Made by a program: the position numbers and the translations under genes. Shown here one piece after another: positions 26,768 to 35,940 of a stretch of DNA of 64,000 nt; the first letter of the stretch is position 1, and the number at the start of each line of letters is the position of its first letter. Source of the stretch: Hymenobacter psychrotolerans DSM 18569 (GTDB lineage Bacteria; Bacteroidota; Bacteroidia; Cytophagales; Hymenobacteraceae); NCBI RefSeq assembly GCF_900142395.1, contig NZ_FRAS01000008.1, positions 62,001-126,000 on the forward strand, given 5' to 3'. The notes beneath the pieces are model-generated. The model did not search any database. It was not told the origin of the DNA and saw nothing but the letters and a program-made list of their open reading frames with translations.

Positions 26768-26830
26768 ACGCCAACTTAGCACATTTCGCGCAGGCGGTCC
26801 GGGTTAGGCCTGCTGGGCGCTCCGCTGGTT

Positions 26831-27292
26831 TTAGGGCTTATCGAAGTTGCGGAGGCGGTTTTTGCTGAGCTCGTAGCTGATAATGGCCGGCACGTAGAAC
26901 GTAACGTCGGCCAGCAGCTTGGCCGCCAGAATTCCCCCCGCAAAGTTGCCCAGCCAGCGCGGCATATAGTACAGCAGCGCCGGCCGAATCAGGAAGCTGT
27001 CGGCTATTTCGGCCAGGCCAAACTCCACGGCCAGTGCCTGCACATTGCGCCCGAAAGTGCGGAGCGTGTACCGGCGGTTCTGGGCGCGCAACGTCCGGCG
27101 GGCCAGCCGTATATCCTGCCCTAGTAGCCACCCGAAATACGCCACATTGCCGGCCCAGGTGCCCGCCAGCGCCGCCTGCAGGCCACTGTTCGTGGCCTGT
27201 AGCGCCAGGGCAGCGGCAGCCAGCGTTGCCACCACCGACAGCAGTTCGGCGGGCAGGTAGCGGCGCAGCCATTCGCGGAGCTTCTGTTTCAT
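26831..27292 (-). CDS. Membrane protein of unknown function
   Basis: The ATG at 27292 gives 153 residues starting MKQKLREWLRRYLPAELLSV. There are about three or four hydrophobic stretches (VVATLAAAALALQATNSGLQ, AGNVAYFGWLLGQDI, ALLYYMPRWLGNFAGGILAA and VTFYVPAIISYEL), with a basic loop between (RLARRTLRAQNRRYTLRTFG). It has the size and helix content of GtrA-like or VTT-like small membrane proteins, but no firm match. It follows the GH31 gene on the same strand after 88 bases. Confidence 0.75.
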   Translation of the reverse strand: MKQKLREWLRRYLPAELLSVVATLAAAALALQATNSGLQAALAGTWAGNVAYFGWLLGQDIRLARRTLRAQNRRYTLRTFGRNVQALAVEFGLAEIADSFLIRPALLYYMPRWLGNFAGGILAAKLLADVTFYVPAIISYELSKNRLRNFDKP

Positions 27293-27380
27293 ACGGGAAC
27301 CGGAAAGGACTGCTGGTGTAGGAGGGATGCATTGCTGCTTCTCAGGGAAATATCGGGCCGCCGCTGCCAATAAAAACAGA

Positions 27381-30300
27381 CTACTGCATCAGCACCAGCC
27401 GTTGGCGCTGGCCGGCCAATTCGGCCCAATAGACACCACCCGCCACGGGGCGGCCCTGCGCATCATCGGCGTGCCAGATAATGGTGTGCGAACCAGCTTC
27501 CGTGGCCGCTGGCGTGAGGGTGCGCACCACGCGGCCGGTAGCATCAACAATCCGCAGGATGCCAGGCCGGCCCGCGGCATGCAGGGTATAGGGCAGCGCC
27601 ACCGGCCCGCTGAAAGTGCGGTTGTCGGGCGCTTCCAGGGTCACGGTTTCGGGCAAGGCAGCAGTTGGGGCCGTGTTCAGGCGCAGCCCCCGCACCGATA
27701 CCGTGACGGGCCGGCGCTCCAGCAGAAAATGCAGGCGCAGCGTGCCGGCCGCATCATACTGCCACTCAGTAGCCGGCACGGTTTCGTTGTTGATGAGCAC
27801 GGCGGAGGGGGCAGCGGCTACGCGCGGAATCAGCAGCTCTACGCTCCGCCAGGCCGGCGCGCCTTCGTAGCCCTGCCCGCCCGGCACGATGCGAATATCG
27901 GCCTGGGTACGGGTGGTGCTGCCGCTGAACGCAATGAGCTCAAATGCCCCGGTCCGTTGCGTCAGGGCCGATTTGCCGTCGTCATCGTAGAGCGTGAAGC
28001 TGGTGCGGCCCGCCGCAGGGTCGGCGTAGTAGCGCAGGCGCAGGCTGTCGGAGCGGTAGTAGGCGGTGCTGGGTACGTAGGGCGTCATGGGCAGGAAAGC
28101 GCCGGCGCGCACCAGCAGCGGCAGCCGGGCCAGCGGCGCGGCCAGCCCCACGGTCCGGGAGCCGGCGTAGGTCTGGTTGGTGTCGAACTCAACCCAGCTG
28201 CCGGCCGGCAGCACCACGTTGCGGCGGCGCTGGCCGGGCTGCAGCACCGGCGCCACCAGCAGGCTGGGCCCCAGCAGGTACTGGTCGTTGACGTTAGCCA
28301 GGGCCGGAACCCGCTCGGCGGCAAACTCGCGCTGCTTGCGGGCCAGCAGCTTTTCGCTGCCCCAGTGGCTGGAGGCAGTAGAGTTCCAGTTCCAGTTGAA
28401 GGGCGAGTCGTGCCAGGCAGCATCCGTAGCGGTGAAGCCGGCGGCGCCTTCCTGCGCGGAGAGCTGCGTGGCTTCTACTGCTTCCGGCAAAACATAGGTG
28501 GTACCGAAGTGCATCGGGCGGGCCAGCGGCGCGCCGGTTTGGTTGTTTTCCCAGGCCAGCGAGTACAGATACGGCAGCAGCTCGTAGCGCAGGTGCGTGT
28601 AGCGGCGCACAATGCTCTTGTAGGGCTCCGGCCACCAGTAAGGCTCGGGCGGCACACCCTCCCCGTGGGGGCGCAGAATGGGGCCGAGGCTGGCCATCTG
28701 CAGCCAGCGCGTGTACAGCTCTGGGTCGGTGGGGCCCACGCAGAAGCCGCCGGCATCGGAGTGCATGTAGCCCACGCCGCCCATACCCATGCCCAGCATG
28801 ATAGGCACCTGCGCCCGGTAGCCCGACCACGAGCGGTTGATGTCGCCGGACCACGGAAACACGGAGTTGCGCTGCATGCCGGCCCAGCCCGAGCGGGCCA
28901 GGTTGAACAGGCGCTCCTCGGGAAACTCGCGGGTGTAGTTTTCCTGCAGAATGCCAGCCCAGGCCTGCCCCAGCCCGTTGTGCACCTGCCGGGTGCCGCC
29001 CAGCTGGTGGCGCATGTCGGTGGGGTGGTTTTCGGGCTCGCCCAGGTCGCTCCACCAGCCGGCCACGCCTTCGGCCTTGCGGCGGCGGTAGTGGTTCCAG
29101 AGCCAGTCGCGGGTGGCCGGTTTGTCCATGTCGAGGATGGTGGCCGGCCCGGCCCAGAACGACTCCACGGTGTATGCCGAGCCATCGGGGTGCGTTCCGA
29201 CCAGGCCCAGGGCGCGCACTTCGGCATCGTGGCGGGAAGTGCGCATCACGTAGGGCTCCGAAATGAGCAGGGTTTTCACGCCCACCGAATCGAGGCGGCG
29301 CATCATGCGCAGGGGCTGCCGGAAGTTGGCGTAGTCCCAGCTGAAGTTGCCCTGCTGCCGGGTTCCGCCAAACCAGTACAGGTCCAGCACCAGCGCATCG
29401 AGCGGGAAATTCTCGCGGCGCATGCGGGCCGCTACCTGCTCCATTTCCGCGTCCGACTTGTAGCCGAACCGGCTCTGAATCAGGCCCAGGCCCCAACGGG
29501 GCGGCAGGGGCTGCCGGCCGGTGAGGGCGGTGTAGCGGCTCAAGATTTCGGCGTAGGAGTCGCCCGTAATCAGGAAATAGCCCAGGTTGAGCAGGTCTTC
29601 GTTGCTGTATTCCAGCACATCAGGCTTGGCGGCGCCCAGGTCCAGGGTGCCGGCGGCCATGTGGTCGAAGAACAGCATGTAGCCGCGGCTGCTGACCACC
29701 GTGGGCAGGCTCACGTTCAGGGTCGGCTCGCCGTTCTGGTAGCCGTAGTGCGCTTCGTTGTAGAGCGTGAGGCGGCGGCCGCGCCGGTCGAGGGGCAGGG
29801 CGCGGGAACCGGTGCCGTACAGGTGCTCATCGGGCTGCAGCCGAAACGAGACGCCCGTGCCGCCCGGTCCGCTGCTTTCGTTGGTGAGCCGCTGAAACAC
29901 GCCGCCTGCTTCGCGGAGCAGGGTTTCGTTGTGGCGCCGGTAGCTAACGCGCAACGGATTTTTGTCGATGACGACCGTAACCGTGGCGGAAACGGGCCAT
30001 TCCAGCGCCGCCGGGGTAGCCCGCACATATCCTTCGGCAAAGGCTCTGGAGGCAGATTTCGGCATGCCAGCCTCCGGGCCTTCGTGGTGCCGGCCCGGCG
30101 CAAACCACTTCGCCGGCGCCTGCACTATACTCATGGACGGAATTTCCCTGACGGGCGTGCCGGCCGGAAAGTACTCTACCCGGACCACTCCCTCGGCCCA
30201 GGGGCGCACGCGCAGGCTGCCGCCATCGGTGCTCCGGACGGTAAGAATGCCGCTCTGGTAGCTGTGTGCCTGGTAGTTGCCAATGCTAACGGGCACTGCC

Positions 30301-30419
30301 TCCGGCCGCTGAAACGGGTCCTGCATCGGTGGCCCGGTTTCGGTGCGCTGCCCATAGGCGGGGGCAGCCAGCGGTAGTAGGAGCAGCAGAGGCAGAGCGC
30401 GACGGAAGGGTGCGGGCAT
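27381..30419 (-). CDS. GH31 glycoside hydrolase, secreted, with C-terminal Ig-like domain
   Basis: A 1012-residue family 31 enzyme with a cleavable signal (RALPLLLLLPLAAPAYGQ). The catalytic domain has the barrel landmarks LDALVLDLYWFGG and the nucleophile in GWWSDLGEPE (about residue 455); RSGWAGMQRNSVFPWSGD holds the acid/base region. Family 31 acts on alpha-glucosides or alpha-xylosides; the specificity is not clear. The last 80 residues (DNRTFSGPVALPYTLHAAGR, then GSHTIIWHADDAQGRPVAGG) form a FlgD-like/Ig-like sorting-type domain, suggesting secretion by T9SS. It differs strongly from the shorter, signal-less GH31 at 37188-39623. Confidence 0.92.
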   Translation of the reverse strand: MPAPFRRALPLLLLLPLAAPAYGQRTETGPPMQDPFQRPEAVPVSIGNYQAHSYQSGILTVRSTDGGSLRVRPWAEGVVRVEYFPAGTPVREIPSMSIVQAPAKWFAPGRHHEGPEAGMPKSASRAFAEGYVRATPAALEWPVSATVTVVIDKNPLRVSYRRHNETLLREAGGVFQRLTNESSGPGGTGVSFRLQPDEHLYGTGSRALPLDRRGRRLTLYNEAHYGYQNGEPTLNVSLPTVVSSRGYMLFFDHMAAGTLDLGAAKPDVLEYSNEDLLNLGYFLITGDSYAEILSRYTALTGRQPLPPRWGLGLIQSRFGYKSDAEMEQVAARMRRENFPLDALVLDLYWFGGTRQQGNFSWDYANFRQPLRMMRRLDSVGVKTLLISEPYVMRTSRHDAEVRALGLVGTHPDGSAYTVESFWAGPATILDMDKPATRDWLWNHYRRRKAEGVAGWWSDLGEPENHPTDMRHQLGGTRQVHNGLGQAWAGILQENYTREFPEERLFNLARSGWAGMQRNSVFPWSGDINRSWSGYRAQVPIMLGMGMGGVGYMHSDAGGFCVGPTDPELYTRWLQMASLGPILRPHGEGVPPEPYWWPEPYKSIVRRYTHLRYELLPYLYSLAWENNQTGAPLARPMHFGTTYVLPEAVEATQLSAQEGAAGFTATDAAWHDSPFNWNWNSTASSHWGSEKLLARKQREFAAERVPALANVNDQYLLGPSLLVAPVLQPGQRRRNVVLPAGSWVEFDTNQTYAGSRTVGLAAPLARLPLLVRAGAFLPMTPYVPSTAYYRSDSLRLRYYADPAAGRTSFTLYDDDGKSALTQRTGAFELIAFSGSTTRTQADIRIVPGGQGYEGAPAWRSVELLIPRVAAAPSAVLINNETVPATEWQYDAAGTLRLHFLLERRPVTVSVRGLRLNTAPTAALPETVTLEAPDNRTFSGPVALPYTLHAAGRPGILRIVDATGRVVRTLTPAATEAGSHTIIWHADDAQGRPVAGGVYWAELAGQRQRLVLMQ

Positions 30420-30587
30420 GGCAGAAAATGGCGGTAAGGGCTTTCGGTGGCCAAGATACGGCCGTGCCCGGGCCGGCCCATACGCTCAACCCCCGAGTGC
30501 CGGCATTGAGTTGCGCCGCAACGCCCGCCGCCTGGGCGGCGTACAGCCGGGGTAGCAGTTTCTTCCACTCCCTAACCTTTCTGCGCC

Positions 30588-30929
30588 ATGAATCACGCCG
30601 CACGTATCGAAGACACTATCCAGGGCATCTACGACGCCTTCGACCACCCCGAAAAGCACCCCGCAGATGCGGGCATCACCTCCATCGACAACTGGATTCA
30701 GGCCCTCGACGGGCTGGGCGGCTCGGCGCTGGCGGGTATTCAGAATGAGCTGCGGGAGCTGCGCGGCTTCGTGCAGAACGACGACCGGCCCAATATGGCT
30801 GCCTCGCTGCAGCGCCTCGGCGAGCATACGTCCCTGATGGCCCGCAACCTCCACGACGGCACCGGCGACCAGCTGCGCCACCTGGGCCAGACGCTCGTTA
30901 CGGCCGCCGGCAACCTGAAAATGTCGTAG
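30588..30929 (+). CDS. Small helical protein of unknown function
   Basis: A 113-residue acidic, helical protein (MNHAARIEDTIQGIYDAFDH to LVTAAGNLKMS) with no signal peptide, cysteine or recognised motif. The pattern of Gly, Asp and helix breaks suggests a compact four-helix protein. It stands alone between the GH31 gene and the gamma-glutamyltransferase gene, each on the other strand, with a terminator after it. Function cannot be assigned. Confidence 0.65.
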   Translation: MNHAARIEDTIQGIYDAFDHPEKHPADAGITSIDNWIQALDGLGGSALAGIQNELRELRGFVQNDDRPNMAASLQRLGEHTSLMARNLHDGTGDQLRHLGQTLVTAAGNLKMS

Positions 30930-30938
30930 CCACTATCT

Positions 30939-30983
30939 GCCCGTAAGCGTTTGTCGTTCTCAGTAGAACTTGCGCTTGCGGGC
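30939..30983. terminator. Shared terminator between convergent genes
   Basis: An 11-bp stem with one mismatch (30939-30949 with 30973-30983) between the stop codons of the small helical protein (30929) and gamma-glutamyltransferase (30994). Confidence 0.55.
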
Positions 30984-30993
30984 TTGCTACGGC

Positions 30994-32724
30994 CTAATAG
31001 CCGCCGGCGGTGTCGTCGCCGCGCGGGTCGGCGCCGCCTTCCAGCCGGCTATCGGGCAGCACCCGGATTAGCTCTACGCGGCCCCAGGCACTGCGCGGCT
31101 TCAGAGTGTAGCCGCGTGCCCGGAGGGTACTTTCAGCGGTGGGCCGCAGGGCCCCGGCTTCCACATCAATCTGGTCGGGCAGCCACTGGTGGTGCAGGCG
31201 CGGGGCCGCCACGGCCTGCTGGGCGTTCATACCATAGTCGAGTACGTTGAGGCTGGCCTGCAGCACGCTGGTGATAATGGTGCTGCCGCCCGGCGTGCCG
31301 ACTACCAGCGCCAGCTTGCCGTTTTTGGTGAAGATGGTTGGCGTCATCGAGGACAGCATGCGCTTGCCGGGCGCAATGGCGTTGGCCGTGCCGCCCACCA
31401 GCCCGTAGGAGTTGGGCGCGCCGGGCTTACTGCTGAAATCGTCCATCTCATTGTTGAGCAGAAAGCCGGCTCCGGCCACTACCAGCTTGCTGCCATAGGC
31501 GCCGTTGAGTGTGGTGGTACAGCTCACGGCGTTGCCGGCCGCATCCACAATGTTGTAATGGGTCGTCTGGTCGGTTTCGTAGCCGGGCAAACCAGCGCCG
31601 GCAGCTACCTGGGCGCTGGGGGTGACGCGGCGCGGCAGGGTAGAGGCCATGCGCTGCCGGTTGTAGCCGGAGTCGAGCAGCTGCGCTACCGGTACCTTCC
31701 CGAAATCCGGGTCGCCGAGGTAGGTGGCGCGGTCGGCGTATACGCGGCGCTGGGCTTCCGTAATCCAGTGCACGGCCTGCGGCGAGTGCCAGCCGGCGGC
31801 GCGCAGATTGTAGGGCTCCAGCATTTGCAGCATTTGCAGCAGGGCCACGCCGCCGGAGCTGGGCGGCGGAAACGCCAGCACCTCGTGGCCCCGGTAGGTG
31901 CCGTGCAGCGGCGTGCGCCACTTCGGCTGGTAGCCTGCCAGGTCGGCTCTGGTGATAAGGCCCCGGCCGCGCTGCATTTCTGTCATGATAAAGTCGGCGG
32001 TTTGCCCTTCGTAGAAACCGGCGCGGCCCAGGTCCCGGATGCGGGTGAGCGTGGCGGCCAGCTCCGGCAGCTTCATCAGCTCGCCTTCCTTCCACAGAGC
32101 CGGCCGCAGATACGCGTTGTAGGGGTTTACCTTGGCAAAAGCTTCCCGGCTGTTGTTCAGGCCGGCGGCCTCCTTGGGCGTGAGGCGCACCCCGGTGGTG
32201 GCCAGGTCCACGGCCGGCTGCACCAGCTCTTTCCACGGCAGTTTGCCCAGCTTCTGGTGCAGCTCTACCATGCCGGCCACGGTGCCCGGCACCCCGGCCG
32301 CGCGGTGGCCCAGCGTGCTCAGATTCGGGATGATGTTGCCCTGCGCATTCAGGTACATGTCGCGGGTGGCGGAGGCGGGGGCCGTTTCGCGGAAATCCAG
32401 CGCCCCCTCCGAGCCGTTGGCGCCGCGGTAGAGCACAAAGCCGCCGCCCCCGATATTGCCGGCCACCGGCAGCACCACAGCCAGCGCAAACTGCACGGCT
32501 ACGGCCGCATCGTAGGCATTGCCGCCCCGGCGCAGAATTTCCACGCCCACCCGCGTGGCCTCGGGGTGCGCCGCCACCACCATGGCCTTCGCGGTGACGA
32601 CGGGCGCGGCTGCCGGAACTCGGCTGGCGGCCTGCGTGGGAGCGGCGGCAGAAGTAGCCTGGGGCGGCCCGGAAGTACAGGAAAGCAGGGCCAGCAGCGC
32701 CAGCGGATAGAAAGAGCTTTGCAT
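30994..32724 (-). CDS. ggt: Gamma-glutamyltransferase, lipoprotein
   Basis: The ATG at 32724 gives 576 residues. The signal MQSSFYPLALLALLSC makes it a lipoprotein, so it is anchored outside the cytoplasm. It has the family's GGxAxDAA-type start as GGNAYDAAVAVQFALAV, and the autocleavage site with the catalytic Thr in TTHYNIVDAAGNAVSCTTTL (about residue 385), plus GTPGGSTIITSVLQ near the end. It cleaves gamma-glutamyl bonds of glutathione and related peptides, feeding peptide and cysteine supply. It has no link to the surrounding glycan genes. Confidence 0.95.
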   Translation of the reverse strand: MQSSFYPLALLALLSCTSGPPQATSAAAPTQAASRVPAAAPVVTAKAMVVAAHPEATRVGVEILRRGGNAYDAAVAVQFALAVVLPVAGNIGGGGFVLYRGANGSEGALDFRETAPASATRDMYLNAQGNIIPNLSTLGHRAAGVPGTVAGMVELHQKLGKLPWKELVQPAVDLATTGVRLTPKEAAGLNNSREAFAKVNPYNAYLRPALWKEGELMKLPELAATLTRIRDLGRAGFYEGQTADFIMTEMQRGRGLITRADLAGYQPKWRTPLHGTYRGHEVLAFPPPSSGGVALLQMLQMLEPYNLRAAGWHSPQAVHWITEAQRRVYADRATYLGDPDFGKVPVAQLLDSGYNRQRMASTLPRRVTPSAQVAAGAGLPGYETDQTTHYNIVDAAGNAVSCTTTLNGAYGSKLVVAGAGFLLNNEMDDFSSKPGAPNSYGLVGGTANAIAPGKRMLSSMTPTIFTKNGKLALVVGTPGGSTIITSVLQASLNVLDYGMNAQQAVAAPRLHHQWLPDQIDVEAGALRPTAESTLRARGYTLKPRSAWGRVELIRVLPDSRLEGGADPRGDDTAGGY

Positions 32725-32815
32725 AAGAAGAGCAAGGTAACACAAGCCGAGGCTATCCATCCGGCTCCGCTTCCCGTTACATCTGTAGCTTTAGCCCGAA
32801 AACAACCGTAGCGCC

Positions 32816-34864
32816 ATGCCTCCTGAAAAGCTCATTCCTGCTCTGAAAACGCCGCATTTGCCCCTGGTGCAGCAAGACCCGTGGCTGATGCCCTACGAAC
32901 CGATACTACGGCGCCGCCTGGAGCGGCTGCAGGCGCGGGTAGAAGAAATAGAGCAGCAATATGGCTCACTCACCAAGTTTGCTACCGCGCATCAGCAGAT
33001 GGGCCTCAGCTACGACTCCCGGCGGCGCGGCTTCTGGTACCGCGAGTGGGCGCCGGCGGCGGAGGCGCTGTTTCTTATCGGCGACTTCAACGGCTGGGAC
33101 CGGCAGGCTACGCCGCTGCAGCAGCAGCCCGATGGCGTCTGGCAGGTGTTTCTGCCCGACCGCGAATACCGGGAGCGGCTCGTGCACGGCAGCCGCTACA
33201 AAGTGCACGTGCACACCGCCCGCGGCTCCCACGACCGGCTGCCTGCCACGCTGCGCCGCGCCCTGCAGGACGAGCACACCCACGATTTTGCCGGGCAGAT
33301 CTGGCGTCCCGAAACGCCGTTTGTCTGGACCGACCAGAAATTCCGGGTGCACAACTACGTGAAGGAGCCGCTGATTTATGAGGCGCACGTGGGCATGGCC
33401 ACCGAGGAAGGCCGGGTGGGCACCTACCGCGAGTTTGCCGACCACGTATTGCCCCGCATCCAGGCCGGCGGCTATAATTGCGTGCAACTGATGGCCGTGA
33501 TGGAGCATCCGTACTACGGCTCGTTCGGCTACCACGTGGCCAATTTCTTTGCCGTCAGCTCCCGCTTTGGCTCACCCGAAGACCTAAAATACCTGGTCAA
33601 TGAAGCGCACCAGCGCGGGCTGGCCGTGCTGCTGGACGTGGTGCACTCCCATGCCGTGAAAAACGAAGCCGAAGGACTGGCCGATTTCGACGGGTCCGGC
33701 GGGCAATACTTCCACAAAGGCGCGCGCGGCTACCACCCCGGCTGGGATTCCAAGCTCTTCGACTACGGCAAGCCCGAGGTGCAGCGCTTCCTGCTCAGCA
33801 ACCTGCGCTACTGGCTGGAGGAGTTTCATTTTGATGGTTTCCGCTTCGATGGCGTCACGAGCATGCTCTATCTGCACCACGGCGAGGGAGTGGCGTTCAG
33901 TTCCTACGAGCAGTATTTCGGGCCCGACGCCGATGAGGAGGCCATTCTGTATCTGCAGCTGGCTACCATGCTGGTGCACGAGCTCAAGAAAGGCGCGTTG
34001 CTGATTGCCGAAGACATGAGCGGCCTGCCCGGCCTGTGCCGGCCTATCCGGGAGGGCGGCATCGGGTTCGACTACCGGCTGGGCATGGGCATTCCGGATT
34101 ACTGGATCAAGCTGCTCAAGCACACCCGCGACGAAAACTGGAACCTGCACGAGCTCTGGCACACGCTCACGAACCGCCGCGCCGGCGAGAAAACCGTGGC
34201 CTACGCCGAAAGCCACGACCAGGCGCTGGTCGGCGACAAAACCCTTGCGCACTGGCTGTTCGACAAGGCCATCTACGAAAACATGCACCAGCACGACCCC
34301 AGCCCCATTGCGGAGCGGGGCGTGGCTTTGCACAAGATGATCCGGCTGCTGACGCTGAGCCTGGGCGGTGAGGCCTATCTGAACTTTATCGGCAATGAGT
34401 TCGGGCACCCCGAATGGGTAGATTTTCCGCGGGAAGGCAACAGTTGGAGCTACCATTTTGCGCGCCGGCAGTGGAGCCTCGCCGACAACCCCGACCTGAA
34501 GTTTCAGCAACTGCTGGCTTTTGATAGGGCGCAGCTGCAGCTGGCCCGCAAGCAGCATCTGCTGGCGTATCCGGCCGCGCACCAGCTCAACATCGACGCC
34601 GCCAATCAGGTGCTCATTTTTGAGCGTGGGCCGCTGGTGTTCGTCTTCAACTTCCACGTCAGCCGCAGCATTCCCGACTACCACTTCTTTGTGCCGCACT
34701 CCGGCCGCTACTGCATCCTGCTCAGCACCGATGCGGCCGAGTTTGGCGGCCACAACCGCGTAGATACCTCCCTGACCTACGCCACCTTCGTGGAAGAAGG
34801 CATCGATAAGCTCAGCCTCTACGTCACGAACCGCACGGCCCTGGTGCTGAAGCGCGTGGGCTAA
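32816..34864 (+). CDS. glgB: 1,4-alpha-glucan branching enzyme
   Basis: A 682-residue GH13 enzyme of the GlgB type, with an N-terminal early-set domain (YREWAPAAEALFLIGDFNGW) and the barrel motifs VLLDVVHSHAVKNEA, FDGFRFDGVTSM (nucleophile Asp near 342), LIAEDMSG (Glu near 399) and YAESHDQAL (Asp near 466). It makes alpha-1,6 branches in glycogen. The protein resembles the eukaryote-like branching enzyme form. TAGCTTTA at 32786-32793 is a possible -7 element. A perfect 16-bp terminator follows. No GlgA, GlgC or GlgX is present; a half glycosyltransferase is encoded nearby. Confidence 0.95.
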   Translation: MPPEKLIPALKTPHLPLVQQDPWLMPYEPILRRRLERLQARVEEIEQQYGSLTKFATAHQQMGLSYDSRRRGFWYREWAPAAEALFLIGDFNGWDRQATPLQQQPDGVWQVFLPDREYRERLVHGSRYKVHVHTARGSHDRLPATLRRALQDEHTHDFAGQIWRPETPFVWTDQKFRVHNYVKEPLIYEAHVGMATEEGRVGTYREFADHVLPRIQAGGYNCVQLMAVMEHPYYGSFGYHVANFFAVSSRFGSPEDLKYLVNEAHQRGLAVLLDVVHSHAVKNEAEGLADFDGSGGQYFHKGARGYHPGWDSKLFDYGKPEVQRFLLSNLRYWLEEFHFDGFRFDGVTSMLYLHHGEGVAFSSYEQYFGPDADEEAILYLQLATMLVHELKKGALLIAEDMSGLPGLCRPIREGGIGFDYRLGMGIPDYWIKLLKHTRDENWNLHELWHTLTNRRAGEKTVAYAESHDQALVGDKTLAHWLFDKAIYENMHQHDPSPIAERGVALHKMIRLLTLSLGGEAYLNFIGNEFGHPEWVDFPREGNSWSYHFARRQWSLADNPDLKFQQLLAFDRAQLQLARKQHLLAYPAAHQLNIDAANQVLIFERGPLVFVFNFHVSRSIPDYHFFVPHSGRYCILLSTDAAEFGGHNRVDTSLTYATFVEEGIDKLSLYVTNRTALVLKRVG

Positions 34865-34886
34865 CGGCGGGTTTTGGCTACAAAGC

Positions 34887-34923
34887 AACTCCCGTCCTGC
34901 CAGCAAATGGCGGGACGGGAGTT
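34887..34923. terminator. Shared terminator, glgB and DUF1905 genes
   Basis: A perfect 16-bp stem (34887-34902 with 34908-34923) and 5-base loop between convergent stop codons. Confidence 0.85.
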
Positions 34924-34948
34924 CTAGTGTTTGGGAATAGGAGGTAGC

Positions 34949-35422
34949 CTACTTCAGCTTGTGGCCGGACTGGGCACCTTCCAGCACGTCGCCGATGCGG
35001 CGCTGACGGGCTTCGGGCTTTTTGGCGCGCTCCACCCACTGCACGTATTCGCGGCGGTGGGGGTAGGCCAGCTGGTCGAACCGGGCGCGCAGGCCGGCCC
35101 GGTCGAGGGCACGGGCCAGGTCGTCGGGCAGGGTGAAGCCGGGCTCGTCGGTGTCGGGCATCATCGTGACGTGCACGGGCATGCCCCAGGTTTTGCCGAT
35201 GGTGTTGCGCAGCTGCTTATTGACGGTCAGCACGTGGTGCCCATCTTCGTCGAGGGTGAGCGGCAGGCGGAACGGAAACCCGTCGAGGGTGCCGCGCACG
35301 TGCACCTGGCCGCGCTGCCCGAACACTTCCGGCACGCTGAAGGGTACAAAGAGAAATACGCCGCCATCCGTGGGGTGCAGCTCCAAATCGGCGTCAAAAA
35401 CCTGTTCCTGAGAATCAGACAT
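34949..35422 (-). CDS. DUF1905 / YdeI (OmdA-like) protein
   Basis: A 157-residue cytoplasmic protein made of a DUF1905 domain (about 1-95: FLFVPFSVPEVFGQRGQVHV then RGTLDGFPFRLPL) and a C-terminal YdeI/OmpD-associated segment (FDQLAYPHRREYVQWVERAK, then KPEARQRRI). YdeI-like proteins were linked to bacteriocin protection and OmpD in other bacteria; a role here is not known. It is the intact member of a tandem pair, the second (35465-35935) being interrupted by a stop. The two and the half glycosyltransferase appear to form one minus-strand operon. Confidence 0.88.
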   Translation of the reverse strand: MSDSQEQVFDADLELHPTDGGVFLFVPFSVPEVFGQRGQVHVRGTLDGFPFRLPLTLDEDGHHVLTVNKQLRNTIGKTWGMPVHVTMMPDTDEPGFTLPDDLARALDRAGLRARFDQLAYPHRREYVQWVERAKKPEARQRRIGDVLEGAQSGHKLK

Positions 35423-35464
35423 AGCAATGAAGAGTAAAGCCGGGCCGCTCCGCTACCGGGCGCT

Positions 35465-35935
35465 TCAGCTGATTTTCTGGCCGGCCAGTAGCATTTCTAC
35501 GGCCTTGGCTACGCGGCGGGTGCGGGTTTCGGACCGTTTCGCCTGCGCAACCCAGGTCGCAAATTCCTTGCGGTGCGTGTAGGCCAGCGCTGCAAAGGTA
35601 GCCTCTGCGGCGGGAGTGCCAGCTCAGGCGGCTGCCAGCTCCTGCGGAACCGCTACGACCCGCTCGGCAATGTCTTGGGCCAATGTGACATGTACCGTGC
35701 CGCCGGGCACAAGGCCTAACGTTTCGCGGGTGGCTTTATGAACCAGCAGCGCATGCTGCCCGCCGCCCATAGGGGCCATGCTGGAGCTGAACGGGTAGCC
35801 GTTCAGGGTGCCGCGCACCCGTAGCTGCCCCCGAGTACCCAGCGCCGCCGTAACGGCGGCCGGAACCAGGCAGAAGCTGCCGCCGCGCGGGTGCGTCTGC
35901 AATTCGGCGTCAAATGTAAATTCCTCGGCGGCCAT
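35465..35935 (-). pseudogene. Second DUF1905/YdeI gene, interrupted by one in-frame TGA
   Basis: The frame starts at ATG (35935) and reads a DUF1905 domain (LRVRGTLNGYPFSSS) to a TGA at 35624-35626. In the same frame after the TGA, sequence continues to TGA at 35465-35467 and encodes ATFAALAYTHRKEFATWVAQ followed by AKRSETRTRRVAKAVE, which aligns with the paralog's YdeI end. Total length without the stop is 156 residues, almost equal to the neighbour's 157. A single nonsense change or sequencing error explains this. A selenocysteine role is unlikely: the TGA falls in the inter-domain linker with no sign of recoding. As written it makes a 103-residue DUF1905-only protein. Confidence 0.85.
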
Positions 35936-35940
35936 AGCGC

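Noticed and set aside
27327..30377. A 1016-codon open frame on the plus strand
   Set aside because: It is antisense to the GH31 gene, whose motifs and signal are clear; its translation is low-complexity (His, Gln, Arg, Val-rich) as expected for the opposite strand of GC-rich coding DNA.
35624..35626. Selenocysteine codon
   Set aside because: The TGA is in a linker, not an active site; I see no selenium machinery or SECIS-like hairpin nearby, and the paralog has no Cys or Sec at this place.
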